Below, in pieces: positions 17,107 to 25,373 of a stretch of DNA of 64,000 nucleotides. A program made the position numbers and the translations under genes. Each line of letters starts with the position of its first letter. Position 1 is the first letter of the stretch. Source of the stretch: Alphaproteobacteria bacterium (GTDB lineage: Bacteria; Pseudomonadota; Alphaproteobacteria; Acetobacterales; Acetobacteraceae); NCBI GenBank assembly GCA_020850755.1, contig JADZEB010000016.1, forward strand, positions 186,001 through 250,000. The letters run 5' to 3'. The notes under the pieces were generated by a model, which made no database searches, was not told where the DNA came from, and saw nothing but the letters and a program-made list of their open reading frames with translations.

Positions 17107-17979
17107 TCAGCGCGGCCGTTCTCCCGCCAGGGTGATACGGTGCATGATGCGGCGATAGCCGTGATAATCGTTGATCGGGTAGTGCTGCGCGGCGCGATTG
17201 TCCCAGAGGGCAAGCGAGCCCTTCTGCCAAGCGAAGCGGCAGGTGAATTCGGGCTTGATCTGGTGCTGGTGCAGGAAGGACAGGAGCGGCGCGCTTTCCT
17301 CCTCGGTCATGTCCTTGAAGCGCAGCGTGTGCGCGACGTTGACATAGAGCGCCTTGCGACCGGTTTCCGGATGCGTTCGCACCACCGGATGCTCGGCGAC
17401 ATACTCCTGGCGCGCCGCCGCGTTCGGACTGTCCTTCATGCGATCCTCGCGCGTGCGCGAGACATCGGCCTTGGCCGAGCTGTTGATAGCCACCAGAGGA
17501 TCCAGCAGGCGGCGCATGCCGTCGGACAGGCTCTCATAGGCGTCATACTGGTTGGCGAACAGCGTATCGCCGCCCTGCGGCGGGACTTCGACCGCATAGA
17601 GCATGGAAGCCATCGGCGGCTGCTCTAGATAACTCGTGTCCGAGTGCCACACACCGCCGAAATTCACCCGCTCATGCTCGAGCTTGGCCACACGGATGAT
17701 CTCGGGGAACCCGTCGATCCCTTTAACGAAGGGATACTCGACCGGCGTGCCGAAGGCGCGGGAGAAGGCCAGGAACTGCGCCGGCTCCAGCATCTGGTCG
17801 CGAAAGAAGATCACCAGATGATCGAGGAAGGCCCGGCGCAGCCCGGCCACAGCCTCGGAGCCCAGCGGCTGCGAAAGATCGACACCCGAGATCTCGGCGC
17901 CGCAGCCGCCGGCGATGCGTCGCACCGTGATGCTGTTCTGTCGCAATGCCCCTCCTCCCTCGCCGCGCGCGGCCCGCAT
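17107..17979 (-). CDS. TauD/TfdA-family Fe(II)/2-oxoglutarate dioxygenase
   Basis: About 290 residues from ATG 17979; the frame is open 39 codons further and the exact start is uncertain because no clear ribosome site is seen. The iron-binding HxD is WHSDTSY, the distal His lies in WDNRAAQHYPIND, and the 2-oxoglutarate Arg in HGYRRIMHR. TauD-type enzymes hydroxylate sulfonates, phenoxyacetates or other small acids. It is the last gene of an operon with an MmgE/PrpD protein and a ComA-like protein, a context compatible with sulfonate metabolism, but the substrate is unproven. Confidence 0.85.
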   Translation of the reverse strand: MRAARGEGGGALRQNSITVRRIAGGCGAEISGVDLSQPLGSEAVAGLRRAFLDHLVIFFRDQMLEPAQFLAFSRAFGTPVEYPFVKGIDGFPEIIRVAKLEHERVNFGGVWHSDTSYLEQPPMASMLYAVEVPPQGGDTLFANQYDAYESLSDGMRRLLDPLVAINSSAKADVSRTREDRMKDSPNAAARQEYVAEHPVVRTHPETGRKALYVNVAHTLRFKDMTEEESAPLLSFLHQHQIKPEFTCRFAWQKGSLALWDNRAAQHYPINDYHGYRRIMHRITLAGERPR

Positions 17980-18059
17980 GTTGATGGCGATGCCGGCGAT
18001 AATAGGGCGAGTGAGCGCGGCTGTGCACCCGCCGTGCTCGGGGCGGGCTCCCGGTCTGA

Positions 18060-19004
18060 CTACTTCTTCGCGGATTCGATCGCGATCGATTGCCACCAGG
18101 CATCGGTTGGCGGTTTGCCCTGCGTACGCTCCAGCGCCTGCATGTAGGGGTGGTCACCGAGCGGGCCGAAGCCGAACACCGGCCAGGTGCCAAGCCGCAC
18201 ATGCTCAAGGAACTGGATCTCCTCGAGCCGGACATTGCCCATGTTCACCTCGGGGCCGAACTGGCGCACGAGCCAGAATTGCTGCGCCCGGCGTTGCACA
18301 TAGGGGATCATGCTGGAGACTTCGAAGATGATGTTCTCCTGCCCGACGCGGCGGGCAACCTCCAGCACCTGGTTCGTTCCGTGCGGATGGCGCGCGAGAA
18401 TGTCGGCGGCCGTGTCGCCCATCACGCGCCGCAGCACGTGCCCTTCCCAGTAGGCCTTGGGGGTGCCCGCGCCGAGCAGCGCTTTGAACTCGGCCACCGT
18501 CTCCTCGATGTCGAGTTCGGTGTCGGATTTTCGCGTCTTGTCGCCGGTGTGGAACTTCTTGCCGACCTCGCCGATTGCGGTAAAGCCGAGCTTGCGCACC
18601 AGCCCGACGAACTCCTTCTCCTCCTCGGCCTCGCGCTGCGTTGTGGCGGAGGACGAGACCTCGATGTGATCGAAACCGAGCTCGCGCAGCCGCTCCAGCA
18701 CCTGCGGGCCGCGATGCTGCAACCGCGCAAGCTCGACCACGATGCCGCCGGGCTGCACGCCCACGCCGCGCGACTTGTAGAGCTCGATCTTGCGCTTGAC
18801 CGCGCTGACCGGGCTGGTCAGGTGCAGTTCGGTGAGCTTCACGATGTCGAGCAGGTGGCCGTAGAGATCAAGGACGCTCTCGACCATCGCGGCGTTGTAG
18901 CCGATGTCGATCACCATCGTGATGCCCTGCTTGCGCGGCTTGCTGCTGCGCGGATGCAGCTCGATTCCAAGGACATCCTTGAGCGGGCGGTTATCGCTAG
19001 CCAT
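18060..19004 (-). CDS. Phosphosulfolactate synthase (ComA)-family protein
   Basis: A 314-residue TIM-barrel protein of the ComA family, which in archaea adds sulfite to phosphoenolpyruvate in coenzyme M synthesis. KPRKQGITMVIDIGYN (residues 22-37) matches the family's opening strand, followed by DIVKLTELHLTSP, GFDHIEVSSSAT and FTAIGEVGKKF. It is somewhat longer than archaeal ComA (about 250 residues). Bacteria like this do not make coenzyme M for methanogenesis, so it may make a sulfolactate-type compound or have a shifted substrate. It starts 4 bp after the MmgE/PrpD stop. Confidence 0.83.
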   Translation of the reverse strand: MASDNRPLKDVLGIELHPRSSKPRKQGITMVIDIGYNAAMVESVLDLYGHLLDIVKLTELHLTSPVSAVKRKIELYKSRGVGVQPGGIVVELARLQHRGPQVLERLRELGFDHIEVSSSATTQREAEEEKEFVGLVRKLGFTAIGEVGKKFHTGDKTRKSDTELDIEETVAEFKALLGAGTPKAYWEGHVLRRVMGDTAADILARHPHGTNQVLEVARRVGQENIIFEVSSMIPYVQRRAQQFWLVRQFGPEVNMGNVRLEEIQFLEHVRLGTWPVFGFGPLGDHPYMQALERTQGKPPTDAWWQSIAIESAKK

Positions 19005-19008
19005 GGGT

Positions 19009-20376
19009 TCAGCCTTTCAGCAGGGTGGCAATGGCGCCGATATCGTTGCAGGTTTCCAGATCGGCGAGCGCGTCGAAGGCCGCCGCCGCCTGTCCCTCCG
19101 GCAGGGCGCGGCGAGCGCAGGACATGAACTTCAGGCGCAACTCCTCGACCGTCAGCGGGAAGTCGGGATGGCCCTTCGCCTCGTCGGCATGGCGGACCAC
19201 GCTGCTTCCGTCCTGCATGCGTATCGTGACGGTGGAGGGATACACACCGTTGCGATAGGGAATCGCCGGATCGACCGCAGATTCAACCCGCGCCAGCAGG
19301 TCGCGCAGCAGCGGGTCCTGCATGCGCTCGGGCGTGAACTGGTCGATGCCGCAATCGCCGTCGAGCAGCGCCACGGCGAGGCAGTATTCCATGCTGAACT
19401 TGGCCTGCGAGGGCGTCCCCGGCCGGTGGTGCACCAGGATGTCGGTGACGAGTTCGTTCATGGTGCAATGGATCGAGGCAACCGCGCGCGGATCGGGCGC
19501 GTACTCGGCACGCAAGGCGATCAGCGCATCGAGCGCGGAATGGGTGCAGCCGCAGCAGGCATAGCGCTTGATGCCGACACCGGAGGCGACGATCTCCAGC
19601 GGCTGGTTGCCGCCGAAGCGCACGCCCGCAAGATCAGGGGTTTCCTCGCCGCCGAACACGTCGATGAAGCCACGTTCGCCATCGAGCGCGTCGGGATCGG
19701 CGCTCAGCCCCTCGACCGAGAGCATGGCCGCGATCACACCATTCCGCGCGGCAAGCCCGGCATGCAGCGGCTTCACCGCGGTGCCGAAATTCTTGCGGAT
19801 CCCGCCGGCCGAGGAGGCAGCGATGCCTACCGCCCTGCGTATGCCCGCCTCGTCCAGGCCGATCAGCTTGGCCGCGCCGGTCGCGGCGGCGAGCGTGCCC
19901 AAGGTCGCGGTGGCGTGCCAGCCGGCGGCGTAGTGCGAGGGGTTGAGGTGCCGGCCCAAGCGCGCGCTTGCCTCCAGCCCGGCGACATAGGCTGCGATCA
20001 CGTCGCGCCCGCTGGCCCCGCGCCCCTCGCCCAGCCCGAACAGGGCCGGGACAAGCGAGCCCGAGGGATGGCCGATCATCGGCGGGGAGGAATCGTCGTA
20101 GTCGAGCGCATGGCCCGCCGCGCCGTTGGCCAGCGCCGCCGCGGCAGGCGGCAAGCGCAGCGGCGTGCCGAACAACTGCGCGGCGGGCCGTCCGCCATCG
20201 GCGGCAAGCGCGCGGCGCACCGGCGCGGCATACTCGGTATCGACGCCCGCCAGCGCGCAGCCGATTAGGTCGAGTATGCACGCCTTGGCCCGGGCCACAC
20301 CCCCGGCCGGAATGTCCTCGAAGCGCAGGCCGGCGGCAAAGCGGCCGAGCGATGCGGTGAGTGTGTCTGCGGGCAT
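19009..20376 (-). CDS. MmgE/PrpD-family protein
   Basis: A 455-residue MmgE/PrpD protein from ATG 20376 (MPADTLTASLGRFA), preceded by AGGAG 11 nt away. The family pattern is visible in HALDYDDSSPPMIGHPSG, VKPLHAGLAARNGV and IKRYACCGCTHSALDAL. The ATG lies 43 bp from a CCTACC-N4-GGTAGG inverted repeat, so the gene and the following ComA-like and TauD-like genes are probably under the TetR regulon described here. The reaction is likely dehydration or decarboxylation of a methylcitrate-like acid, substrate unknown. Confidence 0.87.
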   Translation of the reverse strand: MPADTLTASLGRFAAGLRFEDIPAGGVARAKACILDLIGCALAGVDTEYAAPVRRALAADGGRPAAQLFGTPLRLPPAAAALANGAAGHALDYDDSSPPMIGHPSGSLVPALFGLGEGRGASGRDVIAAYVAGLEASARLGRHLNPSHYAAGWHATATLGTLAAATGAAKLIGLDEAGIRRAVGIAASSAGGIRKNFGTAVKPLHAGLAARNGVIAAMLSVEGLSADPDALDGERGFIDVFGGEETPDLAGVRFGGNQPLEIVASGVGIKRYACCGCTHSALDALIALRAEYAPDPRAVASIHCTMNELVTDILVHHRPGTPSQAKFSMEYCLAVALLDGDCGIDQFTPERMQDPLLRDLLARVESAVDPAIPYRNGVYPSTVTIRMQDGSSVVRHADEAKGHPDFPLTVEELRLKFMSCARRALPEGQAAAAFDALADLETCNDIGAIATLLKG

Positions 20377-20418
20377 GACGCTCGCTGCTCCTGCACTGGC
20401 CGGTGGCGCCCAGCTTGA

Positions 20419-20434
20419 CCTACCTGCCGGTAGG
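20419..20434. promoter_or_regulatory. TetR-type operator site 1 (CCTACC-N4-GGTAGG)
   Basis: A 6+6-bp inverted repeat (CCTACCTGCCGGTAGG) lies 43 bp upstream of the MmgE/PrpD-comA-tauD operon, in the gap after the racemase gene. It is one of four sites in the window sharing CTACC-N4-GGTAG, all outside coding sequence. Its size and symmetry fit TetR-family regulators of acyl-CoA metabolism. Confidence 0.65.
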
Positions 20435-20488
20435 ATCCTGCCACTAGAGCGAATGGCGCGCGGGGCGTCAAGCCTGCGGCGTCGGGGA

Positions 20489-21733
20489 TCATCCGGCGCG
20501 GGGATCACTGCCCTGATGGGAACCGTCCCCCTCCTCTGGCCGAGCCTGGGCGATGATGCCCGCTTGCTCCAGGAGGGCGATCTCCTCCGCCGCGAAGCCG
20601 CTCTCCGCCAGGACCGCGTGGCTGTGCTCTCCGATCAGTGGCGACGACCCGGCGATCGTTGGCCGGCTGCGGCTGAAGCGAGGCGCCGGCGCGGGCTGGA
20701 TGGTGCCGTCGTGCGTCCCATAGGCGTGGCGTGCCGTGGCGTGCGGATGCCGCGCCGCTTCGGCGAAGTCCAGCACCGGGGCAAGGCAGGCATCCGTCCC
20801 GTCCACCATCGCGCACCATTCATCGCGCGACCGGGTGGCGAAGATCGCCGCCAGGCGCGAGCGCAACTCGGGCCAGCGGGCGCGGTCGCGCTGGTGCGCG
20901 TGCAGCAGGGGGTCGTCGATGCCGCAGCGATCCAGAAAGATCGTCCAGAACTCGGGCTCGATCGCGCCGAGCGCCACATAGCGCCCATCAGCGCAGCGAT
21001 AGGTGCCGTAGAAGGGCGCGCCGCCATCGAACAGGTTGGCCTCGCGCTCGGGCAGCCAGTGACGCTTGGCGATGTAGCTCCAGGTCATGGCATTGAGCAG
21101 CGATGCCCCCTCCATCATCGCCGCGTCAACCACCTGCCCGCGCCCGGAGCGCGCCCTTTCCAGCAGCGCCGCCAGCACGCCGGCGATCAGCAGCATGCCG
21201 CCGCCGCCGAAATCGGCGATCAGGTTGAGCGGCGGGGTCGGACGTCCCTCGGCCGGGCCGATCGCGCCCAGGATGCCGGTGAACGCGAGATAGGTGATGT
21301 CGTGCCCGGCACGGGCTGCCAGCGGCCCGTCCTGGCCCCATCCCGTCATGCGGCCATAGACGAGGCGGGGGTTGCGCGCGAGGCACTCGCTCGGCCCGAG
21401 ACCGAGCCTCTCCATCACCCCCGGCCGGAAGCCCTCGATCAGGGCATCGGCACCGGCGACCAGCCGCAGGACGATCCCGGCTGCACCGGGCCTTTTGAGA
21501 TCGACCGCGAGCGAGCGCCGCCCGCGATTGAGGATGTCTCGGCGGGTCTGGTTGAAGCGCTGGCCGGGCCGGTCGATGCGCACGACATCGGCGCCCATGT
21601 CGGCGAACCACATCGCGGCAAAGGGCGCAGGACCGACACCGACCATCTCGAGGATGCGAAAGCCCGCCAGCGGGCCGTGGCGACTGGGCGCAGCAGCCGG
21701 GGAAGCGACGGTGTCGGCTGGGTCTTGGGACAT
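20489..21733 (-). CDS. Alpha-methylacyl-CoA racemase (AMACR-like, CaiB/BaiF family)
   Basis: A 414-residue class III CoA-transferase-fold protein with racemase hallmarks. His144 is in [13 protein letters not shown] and Asp174 in [12 protein letters not shown], 30 residues apart as in the His126/Asp156 pair of the mycobacterial racemase MCR. AMACR epimerises 2-methyl-branched acyl-CoAs so that (S)-specific dehydrogenases can oxidise them. It is divergent from the MaoC-led beta-oxidation operon, with a CTACC-N4-GGTAG site between. A CoA transferase role is possible but less likely given the motifs. Confidence 0.85.
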   Translation of the reverse strand: MSQDPADTVASPAAAPSRHGPLAGFRILEMVGVGPAPFAAMWFADMGADVVRIDRPGQRFNQTRRDILNRGRRSLAVDLKRPGAAGIVLRLVAGADALIEGFRPGVMERLGLGPSECLARNPRLVYGRMTGWGQDGPLAARAGHDITYLAFTGILGAIGPAEGRPTPPLNLIADFGGGGMLLIAGVLAALLERARSGRGQVVDAAMMEGASLLNAMTWSYIAKRHWLPEREANLFDGGAPFYGTYRCADGRYVALGAIEPEFWTIFLDRCGIDDPLLHAHQRDRARWPELRSRLAAIFATRSRDEWCAMVDGTDACLAPVLDFAEAARHPHATARHAYGTHDGTIQPAPAPRFSRSRPTIAGSSPLIGEHSHAVLAESGFAAEEIALLEQAGIIAQARPEEGDGSHQGSDPRAG

Positions 21734-21810
21734 GGCACGATCCTATTGCATCCTGGCCCATCGCATCCTGGGCAAGCCCAGGACGTTCGGCGCTTCGTTG
21801 ACAGCGATTC

Positions 21811-21824
21811 TACCAGCCGGTAGC
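21811..21824. promoter_or_regulatory. TetR-type operator site 2 (CTACC-N4-GGTAG)
   Basis: A 5+5-bp inverted repeat (CTACCAGCCGGTAG) in the 132-bp divergent region between the racemase and the seven-gene beta-oxidation operon. It shares its core with sites at 20419, 32226 and 37107, and could control both directions. Confidence 0.6.
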
Positions 21825-21865
21825 CTTCGCGCACAGAGGCGACCTGCCACAAGGGACCGGCCCCG

Positions 21866-22723
21866 ATGCTCGACTACGCGACCGTGATGAACTGGACCTT
21901 CCCCGACGTGGCCCAAAGCTATCAGGCACGCGACACCATCCTGTATGCGCTCGGCCTCGGCTACGGCTGCGATCCGAGCGATCCGGCGCAGCTTCGCTAC
22001 GTTTACGAAGAAGGGCTGGTTGCGGCGCCGACGATGCCGGTCGTGCTGGGCAATCCCGGCCCCTGGATGCGCGATCCGCGTACCGGCATCGAATGGGTGA
22101 AAAGCCTGCATGGCGAGCAGGGCCTGATCATCCACGCCCCCCTGCCCGTCTCCGGAACGGTGGTGGGCAAGAACCGCGTCACGGACATCATCGACAAGGG
22201 GCCGGGCAAGGGCGCGCTCCTGATGATGGAGCGCGACATCATCGACCAGGCAACTGGCAAGCTCCTGGCGACCCGCACCTCGACCTCGTTCCTGCGCGGT
22301 GATGGCGGCTGCGGCGCCCCGCCCAAGCCGCAACCCAGGCCGCCGGCGATTCCAGATCGCGCGCCGGACATCGTCCATCGGCTCGCGACGCGGCCCGAGG
22401 CGGCGTTGATCTATCGCCTGTCCGGCGACTACAACCCGGTTCATGCCGACCCGAAGGTGGCGGCGCGCGCAGGCTTCTCGCGCCCGATCCTGCACGGCCT
22501 CTGCACCTTCGGCATGATCGGCCGGGCGCTCGTGGATACCGTCTGCGCCGGCGATCCGGCCCGTCTCAAGGAACTGCATGGCCGGTTCAGCGCGCCGATC
22601 TATCCGGGCGAGACGATCGCGGTCGAGCTTTGGCGCGAGGCAGAGGGCGGCGTGCTGTTGCGAGCCAAGTCGGCCGAGCGCGACGTGGTGATCTTCAACA
22701 ATGGCCGCGCGGTGCTGGCGTGA
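21866..22723 (+). CDS. MaoC-family enoyl-CoA hydratase 2 (double hot-dog)
   Basis: A 285-residue double hot-dog protein like the hydratase-2 domain of peroxisomal MFE-2. The C-terminal half carries the hydratase-2 motif SGDYNPVHADPKVAARAGF with Asp188, Asn190 and His193. The N-terminal DTILYALGLGYG is also typical. It would hydrate trans-2-enoyl-CoA to (R)-3-hydroxyacyl-CoA. It is the first gene of an operon, and its stop overlaps the GTG of the DUF35 gene, an arrangement also seen in hydratase/DUF35 pairs of steroid side-chain degradation. Confidence 0.9.
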   Translation: MLDYATVMNWTFPDVAQSYQARDTILYALGLGYGCDPSDPAQLRYVYEEGLVAAPTMPVVLGNPGPWMRDPRTGIEWVKSLHGEQGLIIHAPLPVSGTVVGKNRVTDIIDKGPGKGALLMMERDIIDQATGKLLATRTSTSFLRGDGGCGAPPKPQPRPPAIPDRAPDIVHRLATRPEAALIYRLSGDYNPVHADPKVAARAGFSRPILHGLCTFGMIGRALVDTVCAGDPARLKELHGRFSAPIYPGETIAVELWREAEGGVLLRAKSAERDVVIFNNGRAVLA

Positions 22724-23157
22724 CGGGCAACCCTGCCCCTGCAGCGGCATACAAGGGTCCGCTGCCGCGCGCCACGCCCGAGACCCAGCCCTTTTGGGAC
22801 GGGGCCAAGGCGCACAAGCTGATGCTGCCCTGGTGCGAGGATTGCGGCCAGGCGCATTTCTATCCGCGCGCCCTGTGCCCGCACTGCCATTCGGTCCGGC
22901 TCGCGTGGAGGCAGGCCAGCGGCCGTGGCAAGGTGCATACCTTCGTCATCAACCACAAGGCGGCACGCGGCTTCGAGGATAAGGTGCCCTACGTCATCGC
23001 CGTGATCGAGCTCGAGGAAGGCCCGCGCATGATGAGCAACCTTGTGATGGACGAGACGCCAACGCCAGAGAACGTGCATGTCGAGATGCCGGTCGCGGTG
23101 GTGTTCGACGATGTCACGCCCGAGGTGACGCTGCCCAAGTTCCGGCCTGTGCGGTGA
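22720..23157 (+). CDS. DUF35 Zn-ribbon/OB-fold protein
   Basis: A 145-residue protein starting at GTG within a GTGA overlap with the MaoC stop. The rubredoxin-like zinc ribbon is Cys39-Glu-Asp-Cys42 and Cys53-Pro-His-Cys56, followed by an OB-fold domain (GKVHTFVINHK...PYVIAVIELEEG). Proteins of this family are obligatory partners of SCP2-like thiolases or aldolases (BbsA with BbsB in benzylsuccinate oxidation, DUF35 domain of ChsH2 with Ltp2 in steroid side-chain cleavage). The thiolase-like gene begins 13 bp downstream, fitting that complex. Confidence 0.9.
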   Translation: MTGNPAPAAAYKGPLPRATPETQPFWDGAKAHKLMLPWCEDCGQAHFYPRALCPHCHSVRLAWRQASGRGKVHTFVINHKAARGFEDKVPYVIAVIELEEGPRMMSNLVMDETPTPENVHVEMPVAVVFDDVTPEVTLPKFRPVR

Positions 23158-23170
23158 AGGGGCGCGAGCG

Positions 23171-24361
23171 ATGACCGCAGGCACCGGCACGCTGCAACGC
23201 AAGGTCGCGATCGTCGGCGCGGCCGAGACCGACGCGCTCGGCAAGCTGCCGCACATGTCGCGTCTTGCGTTGAACGCGCAAGCGGCGCGCAAGGCGCTGG
23301 AGGATGCCGGCCTTTCCTTCAGGGACGTCGATGGAATCTTCTCCTCGGTCGCCGATCCGAACGAGCTGTCCGAGTATTTCGGCATCGTGCCGCGCTATGT
23401 CGATGGCACCAGCGTCGGTGGTTGTTCCTACATCATCCATGTCCGCCACGCGGTGGCGGCGATCGCAGCCGGCTATTGCAGCGTCGCGCTGATCGTGCAT
23501 GGCGAAAGCGGTCGCTCCTGGATCGACATGGACCGGCCTGGCAATCCCGCCAGCCCGACCGGCCAGTTCGAAGCGCCCTTCGGTGCTTCCGGCGCGCCGA
23601 CCCTGTTTTCCATCCCGGTGCTGCGCCACTTCCACCAGTACGGCACCACCAAGCAGCAGATGAGCCACGTCCCCGCCGCCACGCGTGAATGGGCACTGCT
23701 CAACCCGAAGGCCATCATGCACAAGGCCGGGCCGATCACACCCGAGGATGTGATGGCCTCGCGCATGGTCTGCTATCCCTTCAACCTGCTTGATTGCTGC
23801 CTGGTGGCCGATGGCGGCGGCGCGCTGGTTCTGGTCGGCGCCGATCGCGCGCGCGATTGCCGCAGGAAGCCCGTCTATGTGCTCGGCACTGGCGAGGCTG
23901 CGGCGCACCGGCAGGTCGGCATGATGCGCGACTTCACGATGTCGGATTCGAGCACGCTCTCGGGCCGGCTTGCCTTCGCCGAAGCCGGGCTCGGGCCCGC
24001 CGACATCCGCCATCTGATGTTCTACGACGCTTTCAGCTTCACGCCGATGATGTTTCTCGAGGATCTGGGCTATTGCGGGCGCGGCGAGTCCGGGCCGTTC
24101 GTGGCCGAGACGCGCAAGGATGCGACCGGGCGCACCATCTACAAGACCGGGCCCGGTGGCGCCCTGCCGATGAACACCAATGGCGGCGGGCTCTCCTACT
24201 GCCATACGGGCCGCTACGGCATGTTCGCGCTGCTGGAGGCCGTCTATCAACTCCGTGGAGAAGCCGGCGCGCGCCAGATCCCTGGCCTCGATGTCAGCCT
24301 CGTCCACGGCCCCGGCAGGCACTTCGCGGCCGCCGGCACCCTCATTCTCGCCAACCGCTGA
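23171..24361 (+). CDS. SCP2-like thiolase/aldolase (DUF35 partner)
   Basis: A 396-residue non-decarboxylating thiolase-superfamily protein of the SCP2/lipid-transfer type. Cys85 (VGGCSYIIH) occupies the position expected for the nucleophile; the C-terminal half has NTNGGGLSYCHTGR and HGPGRHFAAAGTLIL. The usual C-terminal CxG motif is replaced, as in DUF35-dependent members such as BbsB and Ltp2. It would cleave a 3-ketoacyl-CoA, or a 3-hydroxyacyl-CoA by retro-aldol reaction, at the end of the pathway encoded here. It directly follows the DUF35 gene. Confidence 0.87.
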   Translation: MTAGTGTLQRKVAIVGAAETDALGKLPHMSRLALNAQAARKALEDAGLSFRDVDGIFSSVADPNELSEYFGIVPRYVDGTSVGGCSYIIHVRHAVAAIAAGYCSVALIVHGESGRSWIDMDRPGNPASPTGQFEAPFGASGAPTLFSIPVLRHFHQYGTTKQQMSHVPAATREWALLNPKAIMHKAGPITPEDVMASRMVCYPFNLLDCCLVADGGGALVLVGADRARDCRRKPVYVLGTGEAAAHRQVGMMRDFTMSDSSTLSGRLAFAEAGLGPADIRHLMFYDAFSFTPMMFLEDLGYCGRGESGPFVAETRKDATGRTIYKTGPGGALPMNTNGGGLSYCHTGRYGMFALLEAVYQLRGEAGARQIPGLDVSLVHGPGRHFAAAGTLILANR

Positions 24362-24410
24362 ACGACGCCCGACGCGATTGCGCGCCGGCCACATCCTGGG
24401 AAGACGACAG

Positions 24411-25337
24411 ATGCACCTCGAAGGCAAGGCAGCGATCATCACCGGAGGCGCCCGCGGCGTCGGCTTCGCGATCGCGCAGGAGATGGCGCGCCAGGGCGCG
24501 CGCATCGTGATCATGGACCCGGGCGGCGCCAAGGACGGAAGGCCCGAGGGCGGCACCCCGGCCGAGGCAGCCGCGACCGAGATCAATGCCGCCGGCGGCG
24601 AAGCCATCGCCTGCAACGAGTCCGTGACCGATCACACCGCCTGCGGGCGTGTCGTTGCCGCCTGCAAGGACCGGTTCGGGCGCGTCGATGTCCTGGTCAA
24701 CAATGCCGGCATCCTGCGCCCGAAGATGATCTGGAACATGCCAGAGGAGGATTGGGACACGGTCGTCGCGGTCCACCTCAAGGGCCAGTACAACATGATC
24801 CATCACGCAGCCAGGGTGATGCGCGAGCAGAAATGGGGGCGCATCATCAACATGGCCTCCGAGGCGTGGCGCGGCACTGTGGGCCAGGCCAACTACGGCG
24901 CAGCCAAGGGCGGCGTGTTCAGCCTGACGCGCGCAGTGGCGCGCGAGCTCGGTCGCTACGGCATCACCGCTAACACGATCTGCCCTTCGGCCGCGACACG
25001 ACTGACGCTCGACGAGGCAGTGAAGGCGGGCTTCCGCAAGCGCCTGGAGGCCGGCCTGATCACGCGCGAACGCTATGAGCAGGTGATGAACATGGGCGGG
25101 CCCGAGCATATCGCGCCCTTCGCCTGCTACCTCGCATCGGAGGCGGCAGCGCATGTCAACGGCCAGGCCTTCCGCGTGCAGGAAGGCATGGTCGCGATCT
25201 ACAACGATCCCGAGATCAAGGCCACGCTGACGCGCGCGGGCGACGGCACCTTCTCGATCGAGGAGCTGGCGAGACTGGTGCCGCAGGCGCTGCTGCAGGG
25301 CTATGTCAACCCCGCCCCGGCCGGCGAGAAGGAGTAG
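24411..25337 (+). CDS. SDR-family (3R)-hydroxyacyl-CoA dehydrogenase
   Basis: A 308-residue short-chain dehydrogenase starting at ATG 24411 (MHLEGKAAIITGG). Seen are the NAD motif GGARGVGFA, NNAG, the catalytic Ser in NMASEAW and Tyr-x3-Lys in NYGAAKGG. The length and the extended C-terminus resemble the dehydrogenase domain of peroxisomal MFE-2 rather than a 250-residue classical SDR, matching the hydratase-2 partner upstream. It would oxidise the hydroxyacyl-CoA made by the MaoC protein to the 3-keto form for the thiolase-like protein. Confidence 0.87.
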   Translation: MHLEGKAAIITGGARGVGFAIAQEMARQGARIVIMDPGGAKDGRPEGGTPAEAAATEINAAGGEAIACNESVTDHTACGRVVAACKDRFGRVDVLVNNAGILRPKMIWNMPEEDWDTVVAVHLKGQYNMIHHAARVMREQKWGRIINMASEAWRGTVGQANYGAAKGGVFSLTRAVARELGRYGITANTICPSAATRLTLDEAVKAGFRKRLEAGLITRERYEQVMNMGGPEHIAPFACYLASEAAAHVNGQAFRVQEGMVAIYNDPEIKATLTRAGDGTFSIEELARLVPQALLQGYVNPAPAGEKE

Positions 25338-25373
25338 GCACGCCGTGCGGACGCTCGCGGAGACGCGCAGGCC

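Noticed and set aside
18060-19004. Evidence for coenzyme M biosynthesis
   Set aside because: Only a ComA-family gene is present; no ComB, ComC or later enzymes were seen in the window.
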